Shown here one piece after another: positions 48,009-59,231 of a stretch of 64,000 bases of DNA. The position numbers were made by a program, and so were the translations under genes. The notes beneath the pieces were generated by a model, which saw only the letters and a program-made list of their open reading frames with translations, did not search any database and was not told the origin of the DNA. Position 1 is the stretch's first letter. Every line of letters begins with the position of its first letter. Source of the stretch: Kalmusia sp. IMI 367209 (lineage: Eukaryota; Ascomycota; Dothideomycetes; Pleosporales; Didymosphaeriaceae); the NCBI GenBank assembly GCA_027946365.1, contig JAPEUQ010000004.1, positions 434,001 to 498,000 on the forward strand, written 5' to 3'.

Positions 48009-50019
48009 GCTTTGAGAAAACGCCGGTCCTTGCGTTATGGGTTGTGATTGACGGTTCGCAACAGGCCGTTTGCGCACCAAGCAAACTTTAGAGGAAGTCT
48101 GAGGATTCGATTCTAGAGGGCTCGAAAGTTGACCAAAGAGAGAGGATGACAGACAGAGAGAGAGAGAGTAGATTCATTTGAAGATTCGCTTTTTTCCGAC
48201 TTTGAATGAAAGTAAGAGGTACAGTGGGGAAGGTGAGAAGTCAGAGGGCTGCACGGGCCGTGTTTGTAGTGACTAGAGTCATGCATGAGTGAACCACAAA
48301 CAAAGTGAGATATTTCAGCACCTCCCTGATTTGCAAAGAGTTATATCTAAGTTGTTATTGCTGTATGATTTTATATTACAAGAAATTGATTTACAAAAAC
48401 CTTATGCGATATCTGCCTTTGTTCTAAAAATTGCTGTCTTCGCGATACTTTGTAATACATTACTATATAGTAAATCTGATTCAGAACCACATGATCTCCT
48501 CACCCGAATTAATGTTTGGTTTGCTTCTATCTTGCATGTAGTGAAGATAGCTCGGAAAAGCTTGGTGTAATACTAAACGAATGAACATTGAAAATTCCTT
48601 AGATGCAAACAAAGAAGGGGCAGACTTAGAGAGCGAAACGCAGAATACGAGACGAGTACAAGAGCACGTGGTGACTCGTAGTGAGTACCATGTTCAGGTA
48701 TCATGAGAGGTTCAAAGTGCGTATCGGAGGACGTCGCGATCTACGTGGTAAAGTCTCAGTGCGATGAGACCTTGGTGCACTTGCTCTTTCATCATTGAAG
48801 TTCGAGAAACCAACGACTGCCCGTTGATGAAGAGATTTTATCAGGTATGTAGTAAACACCTACAGGATGGTCAAGCCTATCTGACAGAAGTCCGTCATCG
48901 GTTGTGTACCTACCAAGAGAGGTAGTATAGAGTATTTGTACGTCCTTTATGATTGAGCTTATGCTATGATCGCGAGAGGTTGTTCGTTAATGCGACGTGA
49001 TGTCAGGCGAAGCGAAGCGACAAATATATTTCAAAGCTTGCACGACTTATTTTAATTTGCATGTAAAGAAGAAAACGCACAGAAAAAACTGAAAGTGGCA
49101 AAACCCAACAACAAAGTCCAAAAAGAAAGAGAAGGGGGGATGTGTGAAACGTTACTAAAGTATTCAATTGACACTGACACATTATCGCCTAGTTGCGGAT
49201 AGTATCTCAACGTCAGATTCATTAGCTATTATACAGCGACGATCGCACGAAATGCTAAAAACCCTATTTCAGTGTTTCCATCCAAGAGATCGTAGATCAA
49301 GAAATGAACTAATCACAAACAGTTTAGCGGCATTTCAGCATCGACTGTCACTGCGCCGTTTCCCATCATCAAACACATCCTCGAAAAGCGAAGAATTACA
49401 TCACCCCAGATTTGATCCTTGCTTTTTCTTGAACTATAATCTTCCTGTCAACCAACGCATGCCTCGGTTCGGCGACCAAGGCTTGCCCAAAGCTTGTGAA
49501 AGTGCGGGGCCCCGCATATACCCCTGTCAGGAACAGTCCACCTTAACCAGGAACATGATAGGATCTTCACAAGTCTACGAGAGAGCCGAGCTACTACCAC
49601 GAGCGTGCTCATGTTTGAAGCATACAACATGGGCCTGCGAATGCATTGAATGGCCGAGTCTCACCAATTTGTCGGTCTAGAATCACGCTTAGATTATCCC
49701 AGGTGCTATGTTTACTGTATATAAGATGTGTTCCAAAGATTCGTCTGGTTTCCTACTCCTCGTACAGCTGGGAAGTAATCAAGACTCATGGTCCTACCCT
49801 GCTGACAGGGCTTTGCAATAAACATCGGATCTGCATCCAAGAAGTCCACCTTCTCAAAACTGGCACATATCCGAGGCCAAACACGTGAAGAATTACGAGA
49901 AAGCAACTTGCAATGTCGTTACTGCCCTATACATAAGTACAACCTCACTCCAATATCCAATTCCTCCGTCCTCCCCATCAAAACACCATACATCCTCAAG
50001 AAACAACACCTCAACCACC
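48009..50019. other. Long AT-rich intergenic stretch
   Basis: This spacer separates the F-box-like gene from the HsbA gene. It includes an AG microsatellite and an AT-rich part at 48290-48600. An open frame at 49252-49680 (142 residues from its ATG) has no motif and I do not call it. The HsbA promoter lies at the right end. Confidence 0.45.
48155..48168. repeat. AG dinucleotide microsatellite
   Basis: This is a run of about seven AG units upstream of the F-box-like gene, probably in its leader or promoter on the other strand. It is short and likely variable. Confidence 0.6.
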
Positions 50020-50675
50020 ATGCACATCCCCGTCCTCTCCCTCATTCTCCCTCTGGCCCTGGCCGCTCCATACACCTCCCGTGCCACCGCCCCCTCCCTT
50101 GCCCCACAAATCCTCACCCAGATTTCTACCCTCAACAGTTCCCTCACGTCCCTCACTACAGCCGTCACAGCCTTTGACGGCACCCTCCTCCACCTCCTCC
50201 CGCAATCCCTCGCCGTCATCAGCGCCGAAACAGCCCTCGACGCTGCAACCCTCAAGACAACTTTCATCGCGAAGCAAAGCGGCAACTTCACCGAGGCGGA
50301 AAGCAACAGTGTTGTGGGAGCCTTGGCGGGCCTGATTGCGCCGATCCAGACATCTCTAACCGCTCTGACTACAAAGGTACGTTTTTCCAGACTCCGGGGC
50401 AGAGAAGGGCAGAGAGGAGCAGAAGTAGGGGTGTGAAGGAGAGTGGGATTAAAAAAATTGTGTGTCTAATTCTACAACCGTAGTACCCCGTCTTCAAGAA
50501 AACGTTAGAATCACCTATCGTGTTGCTCGACTTAAAGGTTCTCAAGGCGCATACGGATGATTTAATTGCGGCGGTGACGGAGAAGGTAGTGCCGGCTAGT
50601 GCGGGGTTATTAGGCTTAGGCAAGGGGATTATTGACAAGGCGTTTGATGATGCGATTGCGGTGTATGAAGGATAG
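50020..50675 (+). CDS. Secreted HsbA-type hydrophobic-surface-binding / wall protein
   Basis: HsbA proteins are small secreted helical proteins that coat hydrophobic surfaces and can recruit esterases; relatives include galactomannoprotein antigens. Two exons (50020-50376, 50484-50675) with a 107-nt intron give 182 residues. A clear signal peptide (MHIPVLSLILPLALAAP) is followed by an amphipathic helical region rich in Ala, Thr, Leu and Ser (LTQISTLNSSLTSLTTAV) and by HTDDLIAAVTEKVVP and ASAGLLGLGKGIID near the end. It lacks cysteines. The donor is GTACGT and the phase is 0. A secreted esterase elsewhere in the window fits the same surface-growth theme but is not adjacent. Confidence 0.85.
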
Positions 50676-50910
50676 TAAGTACTTAGTTGGTTATACCTAA
50701 GTATAAGCAATAAAACAAAGGTTGTGAGTCGACCATGAACGATGGCTTAACACTGCAGTGTCCTTGCTCAGAATGGTGCCGGTCAGATCAAAATTATGAT
50801 GCAATTCTAGATGCTTGATATACGTAGCACCGTAATAAGCCCTCCCCAATCTTGACTAACTCCGATGCAGAAAACATATTCAGTGACGTGAATGACCCAT
50901 CTAACCAGTA

Positions 50911-52448
50911 TTACTCATCCATCCAGCTATCCTCACCACTTGAGTTGTCCTGGTCTGAACCACCCGGAAGCTCTTTCACCTTCCAAAACGCCGTCGGGCC
51001 CGCTGGCCCATGCGGGTCAAAACTTTTATCATACCAGATACCCACGACGCCGCGCTTCGACCGCAGCCCACCGACCTGAATCGCTTCGCTGCGCCAGCGC
51101 TCCTCGTCCCTATACCAATGTTAGCATACCATTTCCCTACATGAGCCGGTGCAACTTACCCATTGAAAACCCACACGGTACTCCATCTGACCTCTCCCTC
51201 CGCTGTCATTCTTACGCATCCACGTATACCAGAGTTGGCGTTCGCGTCCATGTTTGTGTCCACTGCCTTCGCCGCGCCACTGAAGTGCACCACCGGCATG
51301 CTTTGATTATCGTTCTTCCCTGGGGCGGTAATAGCGGTGACGGTAAGCCGCATCAGGATATGCCTAATCGCTTCTTCCAAGGTGATTGGCGGCAACGGCT
51401 TCTCCGTCGGCATCCTCGCAGCCGCAGGATTGAAATTGAAATGGTACAAGTCATCGTAGTCTAGGAAACACACTACGCGGGCCCAGATACCAGAGATATT
51501 GTACGGATCCTGCAGATCCATTGGGAGACTAGGTTCCTTTAACAGGCTTGGCGGCGAGGAGGAAGTAGTAGAGGGTAAATGCGCGAAGCGGTCTTTGAAG
51601 ATATTGCCGAAAGGTTGGGACCAGGGTAAGGTGAAACGATCCATGTAACGTCGTGAGCAGAGCCCATTGTTGTAGCCTAGGACAATCATAATGGATTCCA
51701 TAACCTCCCAGTCGACTCGCATGGTCCCGTCTGTCCGGAATGGTCCCCAGCGCGAGCGTTTGGTGTAGTTGCGTAGGTCATAAACACGGGAGCGGGCGAA
51801 AGGATGCGTTGACAGGGCGCGACGGCCGGTTGTGGTGTTTGGTATGCCATAGAGACAGTGAAGCTTTGCGCTCTGTTGGCGGGTTTCGGGGTTGGGAGCT
51901 TGAGATTGGGTTTCTGTTCCTGCTCTTTCGTACAAAGACGACTTGTACATGAATGTGTCTACGTTTTGGGATAAGGAGAATAGTGTTGTGAGTTCTCTCC
52001 TGTTGAGCGATTGGCCGTTGTGCTCTGAGCCTGTATCGATGAGGTTGTTGACGGTTTCAAAGACGAAATCGAAGCTCTCGGCCTATGAGAGTGTCAGTGT
52101 GGAATCTACAGGGCACGATTAGAGAAACGTGACCTTTAAATCTTGGCTCTGGGATTGAAAGATCTTCCGACACTTGACAAGTCGCTGAAGCTCTGAGATC
52201 CAATCTGGCTCTGGGTCTGTTGGTCTTTTGCGCGGATCATCCTGTAACCTATCAGCGAATCACGCTTAAAACTCAGGGCTATTGGGACTCACAAAGTTCT
52301 TTAGATAATGCGCCTTATATAGCCTCGTGTTTCCCTTCACAAAATGATTGAATCCCAACGATGTTTGTGCCAACGCAGCCAAATCTTCAGGCTCCACTGC
52401 CTCCAAGATCTTGATCAACACATCATAGTACAGCTCCAGAAGCGCCAT
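50911..52448 (-). CDS. F-box protein
   Basis: This is a likely Skp1-binding adaptor for ubiquitination. Four exons (52448-52293, 52241-52134, 52082-51160, 51109-50911) with introns of 50-51 nt give 461 residues. The F-box is at the extreme N-terminus (LYYDVLIKILEAVEPEDL, then AALAQTSLGFNHFVK). The middle and end match fungal F-box proteins of unknown target, with WGPFRTDGTMRVDWEVMESIM and a late VGIWYDKSFDPHGPAGPTAFWK segment. The acidic C-terminal SGEDSWMDE ends the protein. The short second exon (36 residues) is set by phase and a DDPRKRP motif. Nothing shows co-regulation with the neighbouring HsbA gene. Confidence 0.8.
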
Positions 52449-52746
52449 GCCTTAATGTGTTGAACGTTCTCAGCTATTCTCTGTTGAAGACGCGAGACCG
52501 CACGCCGCGCAAACACTGAAAAGAATGAGTTGAAGTGTAGTGAACGAGAACCGTGGATGCGACGAAGTGCGCTAGATCAATGATACTTAGTGGGCATGTG
52601 GGGGTTCCCGATATGGAGGGCACCCACGGAGGTCCGTTAAGGCTGAACAAAGGCCACACGTCCGCTGGATATCAACAACGGACTTAGGTAACGAGTGTAA
52701 CGGGAGCCTGGGCGTTGTGCGCGAATGGGAGGAAGACGTTGGGGTT

Positions 52747-52989
52747 CTATTCTTCGATGTGGTCAGGGTCGGCCGGTGTCTGATTGGCCAGTGAACTCGC
52801 TGCGCACGGGCGCGAAATCAGCATCTCCACCGCGGACGTACATATACTCACAGCTGGTTTGTTCCTCCCGCCAGCCACTTTATTGCCAGCGAGTAGTTCG
52901 TTAGAGCGGAAGAACACCCCACGCGAAACTTCCGCTCGACTACGTTGAATGTGTGCAAGAGCTCGGGATTCAGGTGTCGGGTCAGCCAT
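52747..52989 (-). CDS. Possible 56-residue protein gene
   Basis: This is a short two-exon model (52989-52852, 52779-52747) around a canonical GTGAGT...CAG intron of 72 nt. Phases match and the intron is a multiple of three without a stop. The protein would be hydrophilic with a Gly/Asn/Lys-rich centre (LLAGNKVAGGRNKPA) and an acidic end (DPDHIEE). I recognise no family. The codon pattern and splice sites look real, but the length is small, so treat it as a candidate. Confidence 0.4.
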   Translation of the reverse strand: MADPTPESRALAHIQRSRAEVSRGVFFRSNELLAGNKVAGGRNKPAVSICTSAVEMLISRPCAASSLANQTPADPDHIEE

Positions 52990-53691
52990 GACAATGCAGC
53001 AGTGCCACGATGTCATAATGAACCACTGCCTCAAAGCCAATCGCGACGTCTAGCGTACGGATCTCTACTTGGAACGAAGAGAAGCTTTTTCCTCTTTAAA
53101 ATTCGATGGGTGCCTGCGGAACGATCGTGGGATCTGATTTGGGATTTTTCCGCTCGTATACGGCCTGTGCGAGGTGGGGAACAGCATGCGAAATGCGACC
53201 ACCGCTGCTGTAGGACTCTGGTTAGGGGATCAAGGAGGTCGGGTGCGCAGTTAGAAAGTGACGGTCTTGGCATCGTGGGAGGGGCTGGAAGATGGAGGCC
53301 TGCTTGACGAGCAATGTTGGTCATGACAGTAGATCTGTTAGATCGATCCCAAAGCTGAAGGAAAAAATGACCCAAGACGAGGATCTATGTTGTCACACGC
53401 TTACTGACCCACGATCAGACAATCCATAGCAAATTCCAGATTCAAAAGTTCACCAGTTAGGATTTTGAAATTCGATTCGAATCTCAAGATGATGCCTTAT
53501 GAAGTGTGTTTGGATTCAGAAACAAATCATACGCGACGCACAGAATACTGACCGTAGTAATATGAACTTAAATTTTCACTAACAGCTACTATTTTACACA
53601 TCTATACACATCGTCAAGTCGTCGCTTCATCACCATCAATTACCTATTCCTACAGCTTCCCGTCCTTTCTCCTTCTATCACCCTCAATTAG
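52990..53691. other. Intergenic, no supported gene
   Basis: This stretch lies between the small candidate gene and the 3' end of the MsrB gene. Overlapping frames on both strands between 52945 and 53375 look like shadows and have no motif. The right end is T/C-rich, as in a 3' flank. Confidence 0.45.
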
Positions 53692-54392
53692 TCATTCCTT
53701 CTTCTCTTCCGGGCTAAAATTGATAGACACACTATTCACACAGTGCCTATCGTCCTTTGGATTCCCAAATTTCTCTCCTTTGAAGATATGCCCCAAATGC
53801 CCACCACAATTATTACAGACAATCTCGGTCCGCATCATGCCGAGGCTGGGATCTGACCGCTGGCCCACAGCATCTGGGTATGCGTCCCAGAAGGCAGGCC
53901 ATCCGCAGCCAGAGTCGAATTTGTGGTTGGCTTTGTAGAGGGGCGCTTCGCAGGCAGTGCAGCTGTAGACGCCTTCTTTAGGGTAGTGCTTGTCGTATTG
54001 GCCGGAGCCGGGGGCCTCGGTGCCCTTTTTGCGGAGAATGCGGAATTGTTCTAGGTATTTGTTAGTATTGTGCAGATTGTATCGATAGGTACCAGAAGCT
54101 ACGTACCAGGCGAAAGCTGAGCCTGCCACTCGCCCTCCGTCTTCTGCACAGGGTAATTCGTGCTGTCTGCCATCTTTGTACTAAAAAGCGCGCCTAGAAA
54201 CGGGATATTGGGCATAGAACGGATGAATGTTGCGCGCTGCGGGGAGCTGTAGATGCGACGGGTGGGGTGCGCTGCTCGAATCGTAATGTTCGTAAAGGCG
54301 TGGTAGCTGCGGATGAGGGTTGGTATGGACGGAAAGCGCATGAAGAGGCGATATTTATGTATTGGGGGTCGGGAGGATATAGAGTGGTTCAT
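53692..54392 (-). CDS. msrB: Peptide-methionine (R)-S-oxide reductase
   Basis: MsrB reduces R-methionine sulfoxide in proteins using thioredoxin and protects against oxidative damage. Two exons (54392-54107, 54050-53692) give 214 residues. Zinc-binding Cys pairs are at C126/C129 (SCTAC) and C174/C177 (CNNC), and the catalytic Cys is C199 (DRHCVNS). The motifs CGWPAFWDAY and GGHLGHIF are complete. The N-terminal 70 residues are Arg/Ser/Thr-rich with few acids, as in a mitochondrial presequence. The internal Met at MADSTNYPV could start a cytosolic form from the same gene, which is common for this enzyme. A resolving Cys at the position seen in some bacterial enzymes (C145) is also present. Confidence 0.93.
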
Positions 54393-55194
54393 ACGGATGT
54401 GGAAAGTTGATGTGGAATCTTTGGAGGCGAAGGCTGGGGCGGGGGAGCTTACGTCATGGAATCGCTAGAAACAGCTATTCCAACGTCTGCGCCGCCCTTC
54501 TGGATGCTGATGCGTTGAAATATCAGTTTCTATGCATATGGATTCCAAAAGATCAGTATTAAAAATGGGTTCTAACATTTGGTACGTTTTCATTTAATCA
54601 CGTGATATTCAAAATGCTAAGCTTTCTGCATGATCGTGAGCTACTTTCCTTCACAATCGATGTTCCCGAGGCTTTAGTAGTGAAACAGCTATTTGCATGG
54701 TATACTTTCATGCAAATTGCTCTACGGGAAAATCTGTTCGTCTGGTCATTTTCAGTTGGGGTCCTTAAAGTTCCTAGGTCTCCATTAATTCACCACAATT
54801 ACTCTTCTCACTCTTCCGAACTATCATAAGCCCAGTAACCTTGTCATTCACCTTCCACTTCACACCCATGCTCATAGAAGGTCTGCGATGATACTCGTTC
54901 AAGAGGCGAAGTCCCACACCGGCCGGTAGTAGTTCGGCCGATAAGCGTCCACTCCAAAACTGCAGGTGACGAATAAGGCCCTCGCCTACTCTTCAAACAC
55001 CAATGAGAGCGCATGCGATTTCATTCCGATGTGCTTTTACTCCGATGCGGGCCCTGATTTCGCTCCGGACGAGTCGTCCTTCTTCGATTCCTCCTACTCT
55101 AAGTCTTCTTACTTCCCACATTTTCTACCCACTTTGTCGCCAAGTAGACACTATCTAGTGTTCTTGGCTACCGCAACATAACACCCAACTACTA
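54393..55194. other. Intergenic, divergent promoter region
   Basis: This spacer separates MsrB from the second MFS gene. The frame at 54966-55181 lies in the probable leader of the MFS gene. No independent gene is supported. Confidence 0.5.
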
Positions 55195-57235
55195 ATGAGT
55201 GGGATTTCTGAGCTCGGGGATAACCGTTCCGAGTCAGCAGCAAAACGAACATCACCCGCGAATTTGGCCACCAGCTCGGAGATAAGAGATCGCTCAGCAT
55301 CTTCATCGACTACGAAGCTGCAAGTTGAAGATGCACAAAACGCACAATACCTGGGACAGGGAAGCGAGGACAAAGCTACCTTGAGCAACCAAGATAAGCT
55401 AAACGAGATCGATACGCCAGTTGAAAGACAAGATAGTCGTCGACGAGGTATCTTCATCCAGACCAACATTCAAGCCGGCACTGCGCTGCCTCACGTCGAC
55501 GAAACAGAACAGACTGAAGCAGTCAAAGAGAAGCCTGTGACATGGCTATCACTTCCTCGGAAAGACCAGCTCCTCGTCCTCACCCTTGCTCGTCTCAGTG
55601 AGCCGCTGACGCAGACTTCACTCGGTTCATACATCTTCTACCAGCTTAGGTCCTTTGATCCAAGTCTCCCGGATTCAACTATTTCATACCAAGCTGGTGT
55701 CATCCATGCTGCATTCCCTGGTGCGCAATTTCTGACTGCGATACTCTGGGGGCGTTTCGCGGATGCCGAGTATGGAGGTCGCAAGCGCGCCATTTCAATT
55801 GGCTTGCTTGGCGCGATGCTGTCTGTCATTGGTTTTGGATTTTCGCATGATTTCGCTATGGCAGTCTTCTTCCGCTGTCTTGGTGGAGTTCTGAATGGCA
55901 ACATCGGGGTCATGAGGACAATGATCTCCGAGATTATCAAAGAAAAAAAATATCAGAGCAGAGCATTTCTTCTGTTACCTATGACTTTCAACATCGGCGT
56001 CATTATAGGCCCAATACTCGGTGAGTTACTTTTCGTTGCATAACAGTCTTATGTGCTAACTTCAAAAAGGTGGTGTCCTGGCCGACCCTGTTAGCAGTTA
56101 TCCGTCTGTCTTTGGGCCTGGATCTTTACTAGGCGGTAAGACAGGTGTCGAGTGGATGAAGAAATGGCCATATGCACTACCTAATCTGATGAGTGCTGTG
56201 TTTCTCCTTACAGCTACCCTAGGCATCGTTTTCTTCCTCGAAGAGACGAGCGAGCTTTGCAAACACAGGCCAGATCCCGGACTTCGCGTGGGACGCTGGA
56301 TCCAGCGAAATGTTTTCCGGCAACGATCCGCAGAGGACCACGCATACACAGCTATTCCAGAAGATGAGTTTACTGCAATGTCGGCTGTTGAACTCCAGCC
56401 CACTCCAACATCCGCGCACCCAGATACACCTATCCGTCGCAAGAATGAAAACACGATAGACAAAGTCAAATTACCTTTCCGGCGAATGTGGACGCGCAAT
56501 GTGATCACCACACTCCTGGCCCACGGCCTCTTAGCTATGCATGTTGGTACTTTTGGCTCCCTCTGGTTCATCTTCCTTTCCGCTCCGCGATACGACCCTG
56601 AGCATCCTCACCCGCCCGGCTTCAAGCCCCATGGTTTTATACACTTCACCGGCGGCATGGCCCTTCCCCCGCCACGCATTGGTCTCGCTCTTGCGATCCT
56701 CGGCCTTATCGGCATAACGCTGCAACTATTCCTGTATCCTCGGCTAAGCCAACGGCTAGGCACAGCTCGTAGTTATCGGATATTCCTCACTTTGTTTCCC
56801 GTCACTTACTTGATCGCGCCTTTTCTGAGTATTGTACCCAGCACTTCGAAGCCTCCAGCAGGTGTGTCGGGTGCACTTATCTGGATAGCGATCACGGTCG
56901 TGCTCTTCGTTCAAGTACTTGCTCGCACGTTCGCACTGCCGTGTACTGCCATCCTCATCAACAACTGCTGTCCGCACCCTTCGGTCCTCGGTACCATGCA
57001 CGGGGTGGGGCAATCCGTGTCCAGCCTCACAAGGACCTTTGGTCCCGTTGTATTCGGCTGGGTTTTCGGAAAAGGTCTGGACGTTGGCGTGGTCGCACTG
57101 GGATGGTGGAGCCTAGCGTGCGTGGCTGTTGCTGGAAGCATCGCTTCACAGTTCGTCAGAGAAGGAGATGGTCACGAAATTCTGCTTGAAGGAGAGGAGA
57201 GATGCGAAGATGGTACAGTGAAGCGGATCAAGTAA
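55195..57235 (+). CDS. MFS transporter with long hydrophilic N-terminus
   Basis: This is a membrane transporter of the major facilitator superfamily; the substrate is unknown. It resembles the yeast YCR023C/ZRG-like and bacterial tetracycline-efflux-like group. Two exons (55195-56020, 56070-57235) give 663 residues. The first 120 residues are polar and Ser/Asp/Glu-rich. Motif A of the family is GRFADAEYGGRKR near residue 185. A long cytosolic loop between helices 6 and 7 (about 350-430) is charged. The second half has six helices, and LVxF-like aromatic segments end near residue 645. Introns and phases agree. The start is the first ATG after stops in the leader. Confidence 0.85.
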
Positions 57236-57508
57236 GTCTGTTTTGACTGGCATTGCCAGAAGAGTTTTCATTCGATAGAGAAAAAGACTACCTAAACAAT
57301 TCATCCGTCCATCCACCAACGCCTTGAACAGAAGTGAGGAATAGAATGCTGACCTAGAGACTCCCCGACCTTACTTCTTCCCCATCACTCAGGCTAATCC
57401 AGACACCCATCGCCGTCCTAATCTCACCCTCTTTCAAGAGGAGATCAAAAGACAGTGATGAGCCGGGAACCCTAAGATCCGAATCAGAAGCAAGGCCGGT
57501 TTGTCTAT

Positions 57509-58864
57509 TCAGTCGTATTGCATCTGGACCTCCTCTTCCTCCATGCGTGAAACCAGATCCTCCACGCGGCCAGAAAGAGCATCAACCCGCTCCGACACCT
57601 TCTTCAACCCGTGCATTCGGCGAGGAAACACGAGATTTAGGTCGACCATATGCTGCGTCAATGCCTCGGAAACGAATGACCGGAACTCCATCAGTCCATT
57701 CGTTTCCTTAGCCGCGGCACTGGTCATCCTCGGAGCAGCATTCGCGATCCGCTCCTCGAGAACCTCCTCCAACGCGAGCATCATGATCGTCGAGAGGTGT
57801 TTCTTGACGCTGTCGACGAGGAATACGGCGCTTTGCTGCGGGGATGCAGAAGAGATGTACGGTGCAGTTGCATGGTCGATCTGCACCGCGAGCATTTCTC
57901 GCAGCATGTCGCGGATTGGAGCGAGCCATGCACCGTCGGCGGTCTCGACATGCGCGACCATCATGATGGTCATGATGGTCATTTCGATAGAAGTCTTGCA
58001 GCACTCGACTGCATCCGTCACGGAATGCCGGAGCGTGATCGCATCGGTGGAACCGTTGTCCCGGAACATGTCCTGGACGGCGAGCTTGACCTTGTCGAGA
58101 ACGGCTCGGACGAAATCGGTCATCTCTTGGATTCGGGCTTCCAGGTCCGCTTGCGGGAAAATGTTGGCCAAAGAAGGGTCCATTCGAGAGGCTTTGAGCT
58201 GCTTGTTAGCTTTCAGCTTGAAAGCCATGAGTTCCTTGGTGAGCGAGTTGAGGTGTGATTCCAGCGCCTTTATCTGTATCTGGTCTTTCATACGTTTCTG
58301 GCCGAAGTCCCGCGAGAGTTGGCTCACCCGACGCCACAGCGCCAAGACCGCCACGGTGAACACTAATATCTGGACGTGCCAGGCACCAGTGTACGCAGCA
58401 GAACTTGAGAATGTAATAGGCGGCGAGGCAGTACTAGGTACAGCCTCAGGAGCGTGGACTTGTGAGATGGGAGCCCATTGCTGGGAATCCTCTTGTCGAT
58501 GGCCGAAGGCCCAAACCGTGACCTGGTGGACCTCGATAACGGTCACCTCAGGCGGTGGCGGCGAGGAAAGGACTTGCTGGACGAGTTCGATGGCCTTTGG
58601 CGAGGCATCTGGCGCATCGGCGGGGATACCATCAGGTTTACACTCTACAGGACATTGTTAGTGGATGTCATGGATAGTGTAGGCTTGCTTACTGAGGACG
58701 GTGAGCTCGTCGTCGACATTGAGGCGCGCGAGGGAGGCTGCCTCAGCGCGGTCCCTCTTGTGCTTGTCGACGGCGAGAAGCAGACTGGTGCTGCCGAGAA
58801 AGCCGAAGTAGGCGAATTGAGTAGAAGGCTCCAGCTCAAAGAATGCTTGGATAAGTGCTGCCAT
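57509..58864 (-). CDS. Unknown membrane-anchored coiled-coil protein
   Basis: I do not recognise a family. Two exons (58864-58693, 58644-57509) with a 48-nt intron give 435 residues. Two hydrophobic stretches are visible, at about 10-32 (FFELEPSTQFAYFGFLGSTS) and about 140-160 (WHVQILVFTVAVLALWRRV). After the second come strongly helical segments with heptad character (QIKALESHLNSLTKELMAFK; LVSRMEEEEV at the end) and a His/Met-rich centre. It could be a membrane-tethered organiser or a mitochondrial or ER protein. The start is the first ATG. The 3' end faces the MFS gene at 55195-57235 with 273 bp between. A real gene is likely given the long clean frame of the second exon. Confidence 0.75.
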
Positions 58865-59231
58865 GGCGTGTGATGTGCGCAGGCAGTGGGTATGGGTGGT
58901 GTGGGTGGTGTGTAGGTGGAGTCGAGGACGCGACTGTAGAAGGAAACAATTTGGTTACTTTTGTGGGGCACGGGCTCGAAACTTCGATGAATGTGAAATG
59001 AGGCGGTGAAGTGAAGTAACGCTATTATTTGCTCCGGGGCAACGGGGCACGTGCAGTTCACTTTCACTCCAAGGATCGAGTAGCCCCTCGTTTCAACTGC
59101 ATTATCTCAGGGAGTTTCAGCATGCATTAGTAGAGTTAAGTTCATAAGAGCATGGGCAGTGTAAACTTATACATATGAGGTATAGTTCTGTTAGTATGTA
59201 GGGTACCATATCGAGCTGATTGACACAGCGC
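58865..59231. other. Intergenic, promoter side of the coiled-coil gene
   Basis: This short spacer lies upstream of the coiled-coil gene and downstream of the beta-mannosidase gene. No coding or RNA feature is visible. A GTGGGTG-type sequence near 58885-58920 is a weak repeat. Confidence 0.5.

Noticed and set aside
48289..48570. AT-rich open frame with a hydrophobic stretch
   Set aside because: It starts with GTG in this frame, has no ATG near the start and no motif.
49252..49680. ATG-started frame of 142 residues
   Set aside because: It has Cys and Pro but no family resemblance or splice evidence, so I left it uncalled.
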